Positions 1-7,770 of a DNA stretch of 64,000 bases are shown here, piece by piece. Position numbers and translations under genes: made by a program. This DNA is from Amycolatopsis rifamycinica (GTDB lineage Bacteria > Actinomycetota > Actinomycetes > Mycobacteriales > Pseudonocardiaceae): contig NZ_JMQI01000077.1 in assembly GCF_000695625.1 (NCBI RefSeq), positions 124,001 to 188,000 on the forward strand, given 5' to 3'. The first letter of the stretch is position 1; each line of letters begins with the position of its first letter. Under the pieces are notes generated by a model that was given only the letters and a program-made list of their open reading frames with translations, did no database searches and had not been told where the DNA came from.

Positions 1-504
1 GGTGGCCAGTTCCCGGGCGGTCATCGCCTGGTCGGCCTGCTCGACGCGCTTGACGTCGCCGCGGGCGGCGATCTCGCCGACCTTGTCCAGCGGCACTTCG
101 GCGCGGACGCTGCCGTAGCGGTCCGACACCGCGCGGATGCCCGCCCCGGCCTTGGTGAGCCCGGCGAGCAGGTCCGGGGAGACCTTGCTCGCGCGGATGT
201 CGACCAGGACGGTTCCGGTCGCGGAAACGGCGGCCCCATCCCGCAAGCTGTTCAGCTGCTTCCCCACGCCCTTGGCGGCGACGAGCAGCTTGCTGTCTAC
301 TTTGGACTCGGCGGCGGTGCGGCCCGCCTTGACCGCCTGCAGGGCGGCGATCTGCTGTTGTGCGGTCTCGCTGAACGCGTCCGGAGCGGACGCGGGTGCG
401 GCCCCCGCGACGGGCGGGGAAACCAGGCCGAGCGCGGCGAGCAGAGCCGCGGCGCCGGCGGTGAGCACTGTGGATCTCGATCTGTTGGAACGGGTACGGC
501 GCAC
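1..504 (-). CDS. Secreted protein, N-terminal part (possibly subtilase-like), cut by window edge
   Basis: The GTG at 504 lies 7 bases after a GGAGG ribosome site, and 168 codons run off the left edge without a stop. The N-terminus has Arg-rich residues (RRTRSNRSRS), a hydrophobic Ala/Leu stretch and an AGA-type cleavage region, so it is a Sec signal peptide. The following Ala/Lys-rich segment and a repeat-like stretch (VLVDIRASKV, then VRAEVPLDKV) resemble the pro-regions that precede large actinomycete S8 peptidases. No catalytic triad lies inside the window, so the peptidase call is an inference. Secretion is well supported. Confidence 0.55.
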   Translation of the reverse strand, partial: MRRTRSNRSRSTVLTAGAAALLAALGLVSPPVAGAAPASAPDAFSETAQQQIAALQAVKAGRTAAESKVDSKLLVAAKGVGKQLNSLRDGAAVSATGTVLVDIRASKVSPDLLAGLTKAGAGIRAVSDRYGSVRAEVPLDKVGEIAARGDVKRVEQADQAMTARELAT

Positions 505-818
505 GGGCGCCCTCCGATTCTCCAGGCGCGTGCCCCGACTCACGCTGACCGACCGCCGGTGATCACCGGCTGAGCACAGCTAAGTACCGGTAGTTCTACG
601 TAAACATCAGCCGTTCGAGTGACAAAGGACGGATAATTTCCCGAATGGGCCGGATGACGTAGGCCGTTCAGCGCAGCGGTCAACCGGTCACCGGACACGC
701 ACCGGACAAATGATCGCTCCACCGCCCGCCGCAAGGGCGACCACGGGCTGGGACGTCCACAAGCAACTCGCGGAGCGTGCAACCGGGGGAGCCACGCGGG
801 AAGTTCGTTACCGCTGCC
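505..818. other. Intergenic region between a secreted-protein gene and the dgt-like gene
   Basis: This 314-base stretch holds the promoter side of the leftward secreted-protein gene and the downstream side of the leftward dgt-like gene. Apart from a 16-base perfect palindrome at 555-570 and a shorter TACCGGTA at about 586-593, I see no gene or structured RNA in it. Confidence 0.5.
555..570. repeat. 16-base perfect palindrome
   Basis: GCCGGTGATCACCGGC reads the same on both strands. It lies about 50 bases upstream of the GTG of the leftward secreted-protein gene, a suitable place for an operator. The regulator is unknown. Confidence 0.4.
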
Positions 819-2390
819 TCAAAGGACGAACGAGTCCGACCACGGCTGCGACGCCCGCCCGGACAGCGCGTCCAGCAGCGTCACCGCCTGCTTGTCGGTC
901 AGCGAAGCCACGAAGTCGACCACCGCCCGCCCGCGGGCCAGGCCGCGCACCGCGTCCGCCCCCGTCACCGGCTCACCCGTCGCCCCCACCAGCAGCTCCG
1001 GCGCCGACCGGGCCAGCCCGGCGTACTCGGCGCGGGCCAGCTCGACCAGGTCGTGCAGCCGGCGCGGCAGGCGGGAGACCTCGTCGCGGTCGAGCAGCCA
1101 CGCGTCGAGCGCGTCGACCAGGCTCGTCACCACGCCGGCCTGCCCGCGCTGGTGCAGCGCGAGGTCGGGGCGCAGCAGCACGAACCGGCGGTGCACGAAC
1201 TTGAGCACCTGGACCTCGTGCCACTGGGCGGGCCGCAGCGAGACGTGCCCGGTGCGGGTGGACGGCGACGCGAGCAGGTACACGCCGTCGACCAGCCGGG
1301 CGGTCCAGTTCGCGGAGAACGCCGCGGTGGCCTGCTCCGCCTCGATCGAGCCGTCGAACTCCCCCGCCAGCAGGCCGTCGGCCAGCTCGGCGCGCACCCG
1401 CGCGACGGCGGCGGCGAACGCGTCGTCGTCGACGATCCACGCGTCCTTGGCGTGCATGCGGCGGCGGAGGCGTTCCAGCGACCGGCCCGGGCGGCGCAGG
1501 TCCGCGTGCAGCGTCTCGTCGTCCAGCGACGCCAGCTCGACGGCGTGCTCGAGCCACTCCCCCAGCTCCGCGGCGACCGGTGCGTGCTGCAGCACGCCGA
1601 TGCGGTGGAAGTCCTGCAGGTCGTGGATGGCGTAGGCGATGTCGTCGGCGGTGTCCATCACGGACGCTTCGACGGTCTGCTGCCACCCTTCGACGCGGCC
1701 GGCGAAGGCCGCGCGCGCCTGCTCGAAGTCGTCGAGTTCGGTGGCGTAGGCGGAGAACTTGGCCGCGCCGGTGCCGGGCAGGCCGCCCGGCTCGCCCGCC
1801 CCGCGGGGCGGCACGGCCAGCTCCGAGGGGTGCGGCGCGGGGTGGTGCAGCCGCAGCCACGGGTACTTGAGGACGGCGGCCCGCACCGCGGCGGTCAGGT
1901 CCAGCCCGATCGCCGACGGCCCCCGCACGTCGGTCGTGGTGATGATCCGGAACGTCTGCGCGTTGCCCTCGAAGCCGTCGGCGAGGCCGAAGCGGTGCCG
2001 GGCGATCCGGTCGAGCGTCTGCTCCCCGAGGTGCCCGAACGGCGGGTGCCCGAGGTCGTGGGCGAGCGACGCGGCCTCGGCGACGTCGGGGTCGCAGCCG
2101 CCCAGCTTGTCGGCCAGCCCGGCGTCCGGCCCGCCGGTGATGCGCTCGGCGATGGCCCGGGCGACCTGCGCGACCTTGAGGCTGTGGGTGAGCCGGTTGT
2201 GCAGCAGCCCGGCCCCGCCGGCGCTGACGACCTGGGTCACCCCGCCGAGCCGCGCGAAGAACGGCGACGCGGCGATCCGGTCGCGGTCGATCCGGAACGG
2301 GCTGGTCGCCAGGTCGGTGAACCCGCCGACGTTCGCCACGGGGTCGCGCCGCGCGGCCCGCGGGTCGGTGTGCTCGCTGCCCTGCTCCAT
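819..2390 (-). CDS. dgt: dGTP triphosphohydrolase family protein (HD domain)
   Basis: A 523-residue cytosolic protein of the dNTP triphosphohydrolase family, which removes triphosphate from dNTPs. The HD-type metal site is visible: LTHSLKV at about residues 63-69 supplies the first His, and AHDLGHPPFGH at about 106-116 supplies the His-Asp pair. The N-terminal stretch up to about residue 60 (RLGGVTQV, LHNRLTH) is typical. The length matches the actinobacterial members. The ATG at 2390 is preceded by TAAGGT six bases upstream, so the transcript is probably leaderless. It is divergent from the PASTA gene. The substrate range (dGTP only or all dNTPs) cannot be read from the sequence. Confidence 0.85.
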   Translation of the reverse strand: MEQGSEHTDPRAARRDPVANVGGFTDLATSPFRIDRDRIAASPFFARLGGVTQVVSAGGAGLLHNRLTHSLKVAQVARAIAERITGGPDAGLADKLGGCDPDVAEAASLAHDLGHPPFGHLGEQTLDRIARHRFGLADGFEGNAQTFRIITTTDVRGPSAIGLDLTAAVRAAVLKYPWLRLHHPAPHPSELAVPPRGAGEPGGLPGTGAAKFSAYATELDDFEQARAAFAGRVEGWQQTVEASVMDTADDIAYAIHDLQDFHRIGVLQHAPVAAELGEWLEHAVELASLDDETLHADLRRPGRSLERLRRRMHAKDAWIVDDDAFAAAVARVRAELADGLLAGEFDGSIEAEQATAAFSANWTARLVDGVYLLASPSTRTGHVSLRPAQWHEVQVLKFVHRRFVLLRPDLALHQRGQAGVVTSLVDALDAWLLDRDEVSRLPRRLHDLVELARAEYAGLARSAPELLVGATGEPVTGADAVRGLARGRAVVDFVASLTDKQAVTLLDALSGRASQPWSDSFVL

Positions 2391-2396
2391 GCGCCG

Positions 2397-2402
2397 ACCT
2401 TA
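2397..2402 (-). promoter_or_regulatory. -10 box of leaderless dgt-like transcript
   Basis: TAAGGT on the minus strand, six bases before the ATG at 2390, which puts the transcription start at or next to the start codon. A short inverted repeat, GTTCA-CC-TGAAC at 2411-2422, sits just upstream in the divergent promoter region. Confidence 0.45.
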
Positions 2403-2452
2403 TCCGCCAGGTTCACCTGAACGGCGGGCAGGCGCGTGGGTACCCCGGCAGC

Positions 2453-2824
2453 ATGTCCCGACGAACGGTCACGGCAGTCGCGGTCCTCGCCTTCGCCCCG
2501 GTCGCGTGCGGCGCCCCGCCCGGCGGGCCGGGCACGGCGACCGTCACCTCGATCTCGGAATCGACCACGACTTCGGCTCCGGCTGCGGCTCCGGCGAAGC
2601 TCATCAAGGTCCCGGACGTCTCCGGCATGAACCACCAGGACGCCCAGGACGCGATGCAGCGCGCCGGGCTCTACAACCTGCGCGAAGTCGACGGCACCGG
2701 CCAGGGCCGCGCGCTGGTGATCGACCGCAACTGGCGCCAGACGGGCCAGGACCCGGCACCAGGCACGGAGGTCCCGGCCGACGCGGTGATCACCTTGACC
2801 GCGGTCAAGTACGACGACCGCTGA
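2453..2824 (+). CDS. PASTA-domain lipoprotein-like secreted protein
   Basis: A 123-residue protein with an N-terminal signal peptide ending in APVAC. This is close to a lipobox, though Pro at -3 is atypical. A Thr/Ser/Ala-rich linker to about residue 50 leads into one PASTA domain: IKVPDVSGMNHQDAQDAM starts it and PAPGTEVPADAVITL ends it. PASTA domains bind peptidoglycan or muropeptides in penicillin-binding proteins and PknB-type kinases. A single-PASTA lipoprotein is probably a cell-wall-associated accessory factor. The ATG at 2453 follows TACCCC by six bases, a weak leaderless signal. It is divergent from the dgt-like gene. Confidence 0.75.
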   Translation: MSRRTVTAVAVLAFAPVACGAPPGGPGTATVTSISESTTTSAPAAAPAKLIKVPDVSGMNHQDAQDAMQRAGLYNLREVDGTGQGRALVIDRNWRQTGQDPAPGTEVPADAVITLTAVKYDDR

Positions 2825-2876
2825 CCCGTGATGCCCCTCCCGTCACGCGTGATGCCTTCCTCGTCACGCGTAATGC
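2824..2876. repeat. Three degenerate ~20-base tandem repeats with CACGCGTRATGCC core
   Basis: Copies at about 2824-2835, 2843-2856 and 2863-2876 share the pattern (CAC)GCGTRATGCC and are spaced about 20 bases apart. They fill the gap between the PASTA gene and the convergent SRPBCC gene. The core CACGCGTGAT recurs in the repeat block at 56.9 kb. Confidence 0.6.
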
Positions 2877-2883
2877 CCCGCGG

Positions 2884-3522
2884 CTACCCCTCCGGCTGGG
2901 CCGTGTAGGCCGCCAGGCAGCGGTCGGCCTGCGCGCGGGCCACGGCTTCGTCCTCGCCGCCGGCGACGTGGGCCGCATACCAGGCCTCCCCCGCCTCGGT
3001 CACGAACTCGACGCCTTCGGGTGACGCCATCCAGGCCATCGCCTCCTGCGGGTCGACGACGTACCCCGGGCCGGCGGCCAGGTGACGGACCAGGGCCGTC
3101 AGCGCCATGTCCCAGCCGATGCCGACCGCGCCCGGGCCGAACTGGTCCCAGTGGTCGTCGATGTGGGCGACGTGCTCCAGCTCGAACCGCGTCCCCTCGC
3201 CTTCGGGACTCAGCCGGACTTCGATCCAGCTCACGCCGCCGTGCATCTCCCACGTGGCGGCGAAGCTCTTCGGCGGGTCGCAGCGCTCGACCGTGCCGCC
3301 CGCGTTGCCCTCCAGCTGGTACTTCCCGCCGGCGCGCAGCTCGCCGGACACCGGCAGGAACCAGCGCGGGATGCGTTCGGCGTTCGTCACCGCGTCCCAC
3401 ATGTCTTCGACGTCGGTGTCGTAGACCTGGCTGATGGTCATGACGCGCGCCTCGCCCGCTTCGAGCACGCGCCGGCCGACCGTCCGGCGGACGGCGCTGA
3501 TCTGGTGGCTGACGTCGATCAC
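2884..3522 (-). CDS. SRPBCC (AHSA1-type) domain protein
   Basis: A 212-residue START-fold protein of the Activator-of-Hsp90-ATPase-homologue (AHSA1) group. The N-terminal half carries the typical pattern from VEDMWDAVTNAERIPRWF to the GGKYQLEGNAGG strand. These small hydrophobic-cavity proteins are usually paired with an ArsR regulator, as here. The reading frame is open well upstream, but the GTG at 3522 follows AAGGAG by seven bases and overlaps the arsR stop in a GTGA, so the genes are translationally coupled. The C-terminal 60 residues are helical and acidic. The ligand is unknown. Confidence 0.8.
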   Translation of the reverse strand: MIDVSHQISAVRRTVGRRVLEAGEARVMTISQVYDTDVEDMWDAVTNAERIPRWFLPVSGELRAGGKYQLEGNAGGTVERCDPPKSFAATWEMHGGVSWIEVRLSPEGEGTRFELEHVAHIDDHWDQFGPGAVGIGWDMALTALVRHLAAGPGYVVDPQEAMAWMASPEGVEFVTEAGEAWYAAHVAGGEDEAVARAQADRCLAAYTAQPEG

Positions 3523-3866
3523 GGGGCTTCTCCTTCGGTGAGGCGCCGGGCACGTTTGCCGCGGGCGATTTCGGTGGCCAGCGCGTCCAGCGGCGGCGTC
3601 CAGTACCGGCGGAACCGGTCGAGCCAGACGTCGACGTCCCGCAACGGCGCGTGGCCGACCGCGTAGAGCCGCCGGGTCCCGTCCTGGCGGACGACGGCGA
3701 AGCCGTTCTCGCGCAACACCTTCAGGTGCTGGGAGACGGCCGGCTGGGAGATGCCGAACTCGGCGCGGATCACCTCGGTCACCGCGCCGGCGGCCCGTTC
3801 GCCGTCGGCCAGGAGCTCGAGGATCCGGCGGCGGACCGGGTCGCCGAGGACGTCGAACGCGTGCAC
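3519..3866 (-). CDS. ArsR-family transcriptional regulator
   Basis: A 115-residue winged-helix repressor. FDVLGDPVRRRILELLADG opens the domain, ISQPAVSQHLKVLRENG is the recognition helix and RRLYAVG is the wing. There is no metal-binding CxC pair, so it belongs to the metal-independent class often coupled to SRPBCC proteins. The GTG at 3866 has no ribosome site. It has TAGCTT six bases upstream and TTGACT 18 bases before that, which fits a leaderless mRNA. A 14-base perfect palindrome at 3887-3900 overlaps the -35 and is the likely operator for self-repression. Confidence 0.85.
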   Translation of the reverse strand: MHAFDVLGDPVRRRILELLADGERAAGAVTEVIRAEFGISQPAVSQHLKVLRENGFAVVRQDGTRRLYAVGHAPLRDVDVWLDRFRRYWTPPLDALATEIARGKRARRLTEGEAP

Positions 3867-3872
3867 CCGGCC

Positions 3873-3902
3873 AAGCTACAAGCAGCGACTTATATAAGTC
3901 AA
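3873..3902 (-). promoter_or_regulatory. Promoter of the arsR-SRPBCC operon
   Basis: On the minus strand, TTGACT (3897-3902) and TAGCTT (3873-3878) are separated by 18 bases. The -10 box ends six bases before the GTG, so the transcript is predicted to be leaderless. Confidence 0.55.
3887..3900. promoter_or_regulatory. Candidate ArsR operator (14-base palindrome)
   Basis: GACTTATATAAGTC is a perfect palindrome and unusually AT-rich for this genome. It overlaps the -35 of the arsR promoter and lies 38 bases before the divergent EAL gene, so it could control both directions. Confidence 0.55.
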
Positions 3903-3937
3903 CACTGAAACAGTTACTCCGATGCAGGGAACCCCCG

Positions 3938-5668
3938 GTGAACATCAGCCGACATCGGTTCCGCTGCGCCGCCCGGCCCGCGACGATCGAGGCCGTGAAG
4001 TCGCCACGCACGGTCCGCTTCGCCTTCCAGCCGCTGTACAGCCTCCACACCGGAGGCGTCGTGGCGCACGAAGCGCTGGCCAGGCCCGGCCGCGGAACCG
4101 TCCCCGAGCTGCTCGCGCAGGCGCGCCGCGACGGCAGGCTCGCCGAGGCCGACATCGGCCTCGCGGTCGCCGCCGTCCGGCAGGACGCCGAAAACCCGGC
4201 GAAGCTCCCGCTGCACCTCAACCTCTCCGCCCGCACCCTGGCCGCGCCGCCGTCGATGTACGACGACCTCCTCGAAGAGCTCGGCGACGCCGGCCGCCGC
4301 ACCCGCGACGTCGTCCTGGAGATCGGCCCGCCGTTCGCGCCGCTGCCCGCCGGCCGCGCGCTCGCCGGGATGCGGGAGCTCACCGAGCTCGGCTTCCGGC
4401 TCGCGCTCGACGGCCTCGGCCGCGGCGACCTGCCGCTGGGCCTGCTGGTCGAGGCGCCGATCGACCTGGTCAAGCTCGACCGGACGGTGCTGCGCGGGCT
4501 GCCGGACGACCCGGCTCCGGCGGCCGTGGTCGAGGCGCTGCTGCACTACACGAACCGCACCGGCACCCGGCTCGTCGCGACCGGCGTGGAAACCGGCGCC
4601 CAGCTCGACGCCGTCCGCGAGCTCGGGGTCCGGATCGCGCAGGGGCACCTGCTCGCGCCGCCGACCGCGGCCGGTCCGGCGCCGGCGCTGCTCACGCGCG
4701 GCCGTCCGGCGAGCGGGCCGGGGGCACCGGCGCCGTGCGTCGGCGACTTCCTCCGCCCGGCGACGACCCTGCCCGAGTCCGCGACCTGCGACGAGGTCCG
4801 CGAGGTGCTCGCGGCCGCGGACGCGCCTTCGGGGGTGGTCGGGGTGGACGAGCTGAACCGGCCGCGCTGGTCGGTCGACCGGACGCGGTTCCTGGTGGCG
4901 GTCACCGGCCCGTACGGGCACGCGCTGCACGCGAAGCGCCCGGCGGCCCGGCTCGCCGACACCCCGCACACGATCGAGGCCCGCGCCGGCGCGATGGAGT
5001 TCCTCGAGCTGGTCACCGACGCCGACTGGGGCCGCACCGGCGACGACGTGGTCGTGGTCGACGAGCTCGGCCGCTGCCTCGGCGTGGTGCTGGTGACCGA
5101 GGTGGTCCGCGGCGTGGCCGAGGCGAAGGTCGAGGCGGCCGCGGCGCTGAACCCGCTGACCCGCCTGCCGGGCAGCGACACGATCGCCCGCGACGTCGCC
5201 CGCCGCATCACCATCGGCGAGCCGTTCGTGGCGGCCTGGCTGGACATCGACGGCTTCAAGACGATCAACGACACGGCGGGCTTCGCGGCGGGCGACGACC
5301 TGATCCGCGAGCTGGGCGCGGCCCTGACGGAGCTGGCCGGCAGCCTGCGGCGCATGCGCGTGAGCCACGTCGGCGGCGACGACTTCCTGGTGGTGTGCGA
5401 CGTCGACGAGATCGCCACGGTGGCGGGGGCGCTGCTCGACCGCCCGTGGTCGGCCGACGGCCTGCCGGTGACGGTGTCACTGGCGACGCTGGTCTGCGCG
5501 AGCGGTGCGATCGCCTCCTACCAGGAGGTTTCCCGGCTGCTGGCGCCGTTGAAGAAGCGCGCGAAGGCGGTGCCGGGGTCGAGCTGGGTGCTGAGCCGCC
5601 CGGGCTCGGACCGGATGGAAGTGCTGCGGGGCGTCGGAACCCGCGGGTTGCGGGCGGCCGCGGGCTGA
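3938..5668 (+). CDS. EAL-CBS-GGDEF protein with degenerate catalytic motifs
   Basis: A 576-residue protein. Residues about 25-235 are an EAL (c-di-GMP phosphodiesterase) domain, about 260-400 a CBS-pair-like sensor region, and about 405-570 a GGDEF (diguanylate cyclase) domain. The EAL signature keeps HEALAR (E45) and VKLDR. However, the usual DDFG is DGLG and the usual AEGVE is ATGVE, so two catalytic acids are missing. The GGDEF signature reads GGDDF. The protein is therefore more likely a c-di-GMP or nucleotide sensor than a turnover enzyme. Start: GTG at 3938 with AGGGA seven bases upstream; another in-frame GTG at 3995 lacks a well-placed site. No membrane segment is seen. Confidence 0.8.
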   Translation: MNISRHRFRCAARPATIEAVKSPRTVRFAFQPLYSLHTGGVVAHEALARPGRGTVPELLAQARRDGRLAEADIGLAVAAVRQDAENPAKLPLHLNLSARTLAAPPSMYDDLLEELGDAGRRTRDVVLEIGPPFAPLPAGRALAGMRELTELGFRLALDGLGRGDLPLGLLVEAPIDLVKLDRTVLRGLPDDPAPAAVVEALLHYTNRTGTRLVATGVETGAQLDAVRELGVRIAQGHLLAPPTAAGPAPALLTRGRPASGPGAPAPCVGDFLRPATTLPESATCDEVREVLAAADAPSGVVGVDELNRPRWSVDRTRFLVAVTGPYGHALHAKRPAARLADTPHTIEARAGAMEFLELVTDADWGRTGDDVVVVDELGRCLGVVLVTEVVRGVAEAKVEAAAALNPLTRLPGSDTIARDVARRITIGEPFVAAWLDIDGFKTINDTAGFAAGDDLIRELGAALTELAGSLRRMRVSHVGGDDFLVVCDVDEIATVAGALLDRPWSADGLPVTVSLATLVCASGAIASYQEVSRLLAPLKKRAKAVPGSSWVLSRPGSDRMEVLRGVGTRGLRAAAG

Positions 5669-5752
5669 GGCCTTCTGCACCACAGCACGGCCTGGCAAAT
5701 TGGGGCAAACGACACCGACGTATTCGCCGGCACGGACAACGTTGTAACCGCC

Positions 5753-5781
5753 TCGAACCGGGTTGACCGGGCGGGTAGAAT
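5753..5781 (+). promoter_or_regulatory. Predicted promoter of the TIR gene
   Basis: TCGAAC (5753-5758) and TAGAAT (5776-5781) are separated by 17 bases. The predicted start lies about 18 bases before the ATG, leaving room for the GAAGGGA ribosome site. Confidence 0.45.
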
Positions 5782-5805
5782 TCGCGCCGGCGAAGGGAAC
5801 CACGT

Positions 5806-7071
5806 ATGGACGACAACGATCGGCGAATCCCCCCGCCTGTCGGCCCCTTGCGAGGACTGGGCCCAAAGGTTTTTCTCAGCTACAGCTTTCGGGATCGCGC
5901 CTTCGTGGACACAATTGCCGAAGATCTACGCGCACACGGAATGCAAGTACGCATGGAAGACGAAAGAAGCCTGCTCGGATCACGGCTTGACGTCGCCCTG
6001 CCCGCACGTATCGCCGACTGCGAGGTTTTTATCCAGGTAGTGACAGAAACGTCCGCAAACTCGGCATGGGTTGCCCGCGAATTCGAATGGGCGACCTCGG
6101 ACCACGCCGGACACACCAGGCCACCCGTCGTCTTGCCGGTGGCCGTGGACGGTGCGCGGGTGCCCGACCGAGTCGCGTCATGGGTGTATCTGTCGGTGAA
6201 TACGCCGATCGACCTCGCCTCCCTGGAAGTGATCCGCGCGGTCGCCATGCGAGCGGTCGTGCCGCTCCCTCTCGATCCGGACGCACCGTACCAACTCGCG
6301 GAACGCGAACTCGTCGAGTACTGCGGCAGCAACCTGGAAGAACAACGGCGGGTCGTGCTCGATTCAGGTGGCCTCGTCCCAAATCTGGTCCGAGAAACCG
6401 CGCGGTTCGTCGCCGGACTGACCGAAAGTCACGGAGACAAGGTTCTCGCGGCTCTCACACAGCAAGTCAGGAGCCACCAACGCCTGAAACGTTATCTGTC
6501 CATACTTGACGCGCTCATCCCCGACGTGGCCCGTCGGGTCCAGCCTTTGGCGCAAACCCACTGGGATCTGAAGGACTGGCTGACCGAAATGGTGCGCATC
6601 ATGCAGCGCATAGTGAAACTCACCTTGGGACGGATTGTCCTCGACCTCATCGAGCAATGGGGCATTTCCCTTGAAGGCAGCCTTGCGCCATCAACCCGTG
6701 ATCGCTGCACGGCAGCCGTTGCCAAGACCAAAGAACTCCAGGAAATCATGAAAAACCATGGCGGCGCGGGACAATTTTTCTGGGCCCTTGATGCGTCACC
6801 CGGCCAGCGATGGCTTGACCTGGGATTCGACGCAGACCACGTCGACGGAGTCCACGTCCGCCTCCCGGCCGATCATTTTGACGAAATCGGGATCCTGGCA
6901 CTTCGCTCCGGCGATCGTCCGGCCCATGAGGTCACCGGCGCCGACTGGCTCACCATCGGCCTGCCCCAAGTCATCGCCCGCATCGTACCCACCGCCGTGT
7001 CGGACGTGCCGGGCGTGCTCGAGCGAGTCGGCTGGTCGATCACGGACTACGACCGGTCCGGTCCGCACTGA
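5806..7071 (+). CDS. TIR-domain protein with unknown C-terminal region
   Basis: A 421-residue cytosolic protein. Residues about 20-160 form a TIR domain: KVFLSYSFRD (21-30) is strand A with its following Asp, MEDERSLLG (50-58) matches the BB-loop region, and W88-x3-E92 matches the conserved W/E pair whose Glu is catalytic in NAD-cleaving TIRs. Residues about 165-310 are predicted helical (EEQRRVVLDSG, RIMQRIVKLTLGRIV), and about 320-421 form a separate mixed domain I cannot name. Such proteins often act as NAD-depleting effectors in antiphage systems, but no partner gene is adjacent. Base composition is clearly lower in GC and less biased at third positions than its neighbours, which suggests transfer. 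The ATG has AAGGGA eight bases upstream. Confidence 0.8.
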   Translation: MDDNDRRIPPPVGPLRGLGPKVFLSYSFRDRAFVDTIAEDLRAHGMQVRMEDERSLLGSRLDVALPARIADCEVFIQVVTETSANSAWVAREFEWATSDHAGHTRPPVVLPVAVDGARVPDRVASWVYLSVNTPIDLASLEVIRAVAMRAVVPLPLDPDAPYQLAERELVEYCGSNLEEQRRVVLDSGGLVPNLVRETARFVAGLTESHGDKVLAALTQQVRSHQRLKRYLSILDALIPDVARRVQPLAQTHWDLKDWLTEMVRIMQRIVKLTLGRIVLDLIEQWGISLEGSLAPSTRDRCTAAVAKTKELQEIMKNHGGAGQFFWALDASPGQRWLDLGFDADHVDGVHVRLPADHFDEIGILALRSGDRPAHEVTGADWLTIGLPQVIARIVPTAVSDVPGVLERVGWSITDYDRSGPH

Positions 7072-7108
7072 GCTCCGGACGCGAGCGGGGCGGGACAAGC
7101 ACCGGGGC

Positions 7109-7732
7109 TCACGCCCAGCCGAGGGTCAGCTGGGCTTGGACCGCTTTCGCCGCCCAGGCCACGTACTCCTCGTGCGTCCAGCCGCAGACCGCCGTCAAGT
7201 GGTCGTACGCCTCGTGGGACATGACGAGCCCGACCGCGTCGGCCAAGCGGCCGATCCCCTCGCCTTTCGGCGCCAGGCCCGCCGCCGAGAGGCGGCCCGC
7301 GATCTCCGCGCGGCGGGCCACCGCCTGCTCCGCGCGGACCGCCGCCACCGCCGGATCGGCCGCCGCCGCCGTGGTGAACGCGCGCCAGATCGGCAGTGAG
7401 CGGCGCACGCCCGCCGCGACGCGGGCGACCACCGCCGGCAGGTCGGCCAGGCCGGCCGGCCCGACCACCGCGTCCAGGTTCACCGCGTCCGGGTCGCCCG
7501 CGAAGCCGTCGCGGAACGCGGCGATCAGCAGCTGCGGCTTGCGGCCCGTCTGGGTCACCGTCTCGAGGCTCACCCCCGCCTCCGCGGCGATCTGCCGCAT
7601 GCTCGTGCCCGCGTAGCCGCGGGAGGCGAACAACTTCCCCGCCGTGGCCACCACGTGGGCCCGGGTGCGCCGGGCGCGGGCTTCGCGCACCGGCGAGTCG
7701 TACCGGCGCCGCGAACCTTCGGGTATCGTCAT
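7109..7732 (-). CDS. TetR-family transcriptional regulator
   Basis: A 207-residue regulator. The N-terminal helix-turn-helix (ARARRTRAHVVATAGKLF, then YAGTSMRQIAAEAGVSLETV) is TetR-type, with QTGRKPQLLIAAF as the usual helix after the DNA-binding motif. The C-terminal ligand domain is Ala-rich. The ATG at 7732 follows TACTAT by seven bases, so it is probably leaderless; a TTG one codon earlier is less likely. It is divergent from the glycosyltransferase gene with only 38 bases between, so it probably controls that gene and itself. It converges on the TIR gene. Confidence 0.85.
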   Translation of the reverse strand: MTIPEGSRRRYDSPVREARARRTRAHVVATAGKLFASRGYAGTSMRQIAAEAGVSLETVTQTGRKPQLLIAAFRDGFAGDPDAVNLDAVVGPAGLADLPAVVARVAAGVRRSLPIWRAFTTAAAADPAVAAVRAEQAVARRAEIAGRLSAAGLAPKGEGIGRLADAVGLVMSHEAYDHLTAVCGWTHEEYVAWAAKAVQAQLTLGWA

Positions 7733-7739
7733 CAATTGG

Positions 7740-7745
7740 ATAGTA
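7740..7745 (-). promoter_or_regulatory. -10 box of leaderless tetR transcript
   Basis: TACTAT on the minus strand, seven bases before the ATG at 7732. It lies inside GATA-N8-TATC (7739-7754), a loose inverted repeat that could be the TetR operator. The symmetry is weak. Confidence 0.4.
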
Positions 7746-7770
7746 CAACGTATCGATCAAAGGACGCGCC

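Noticed and set aside
2884..4473. Long leftward frame that includes the SRPBCC gene
   Set aside because: The upstream part is antisense to the EAL gene and has no conserved features. The GTG at 3522 has the ribosome site and the arsR overlap.
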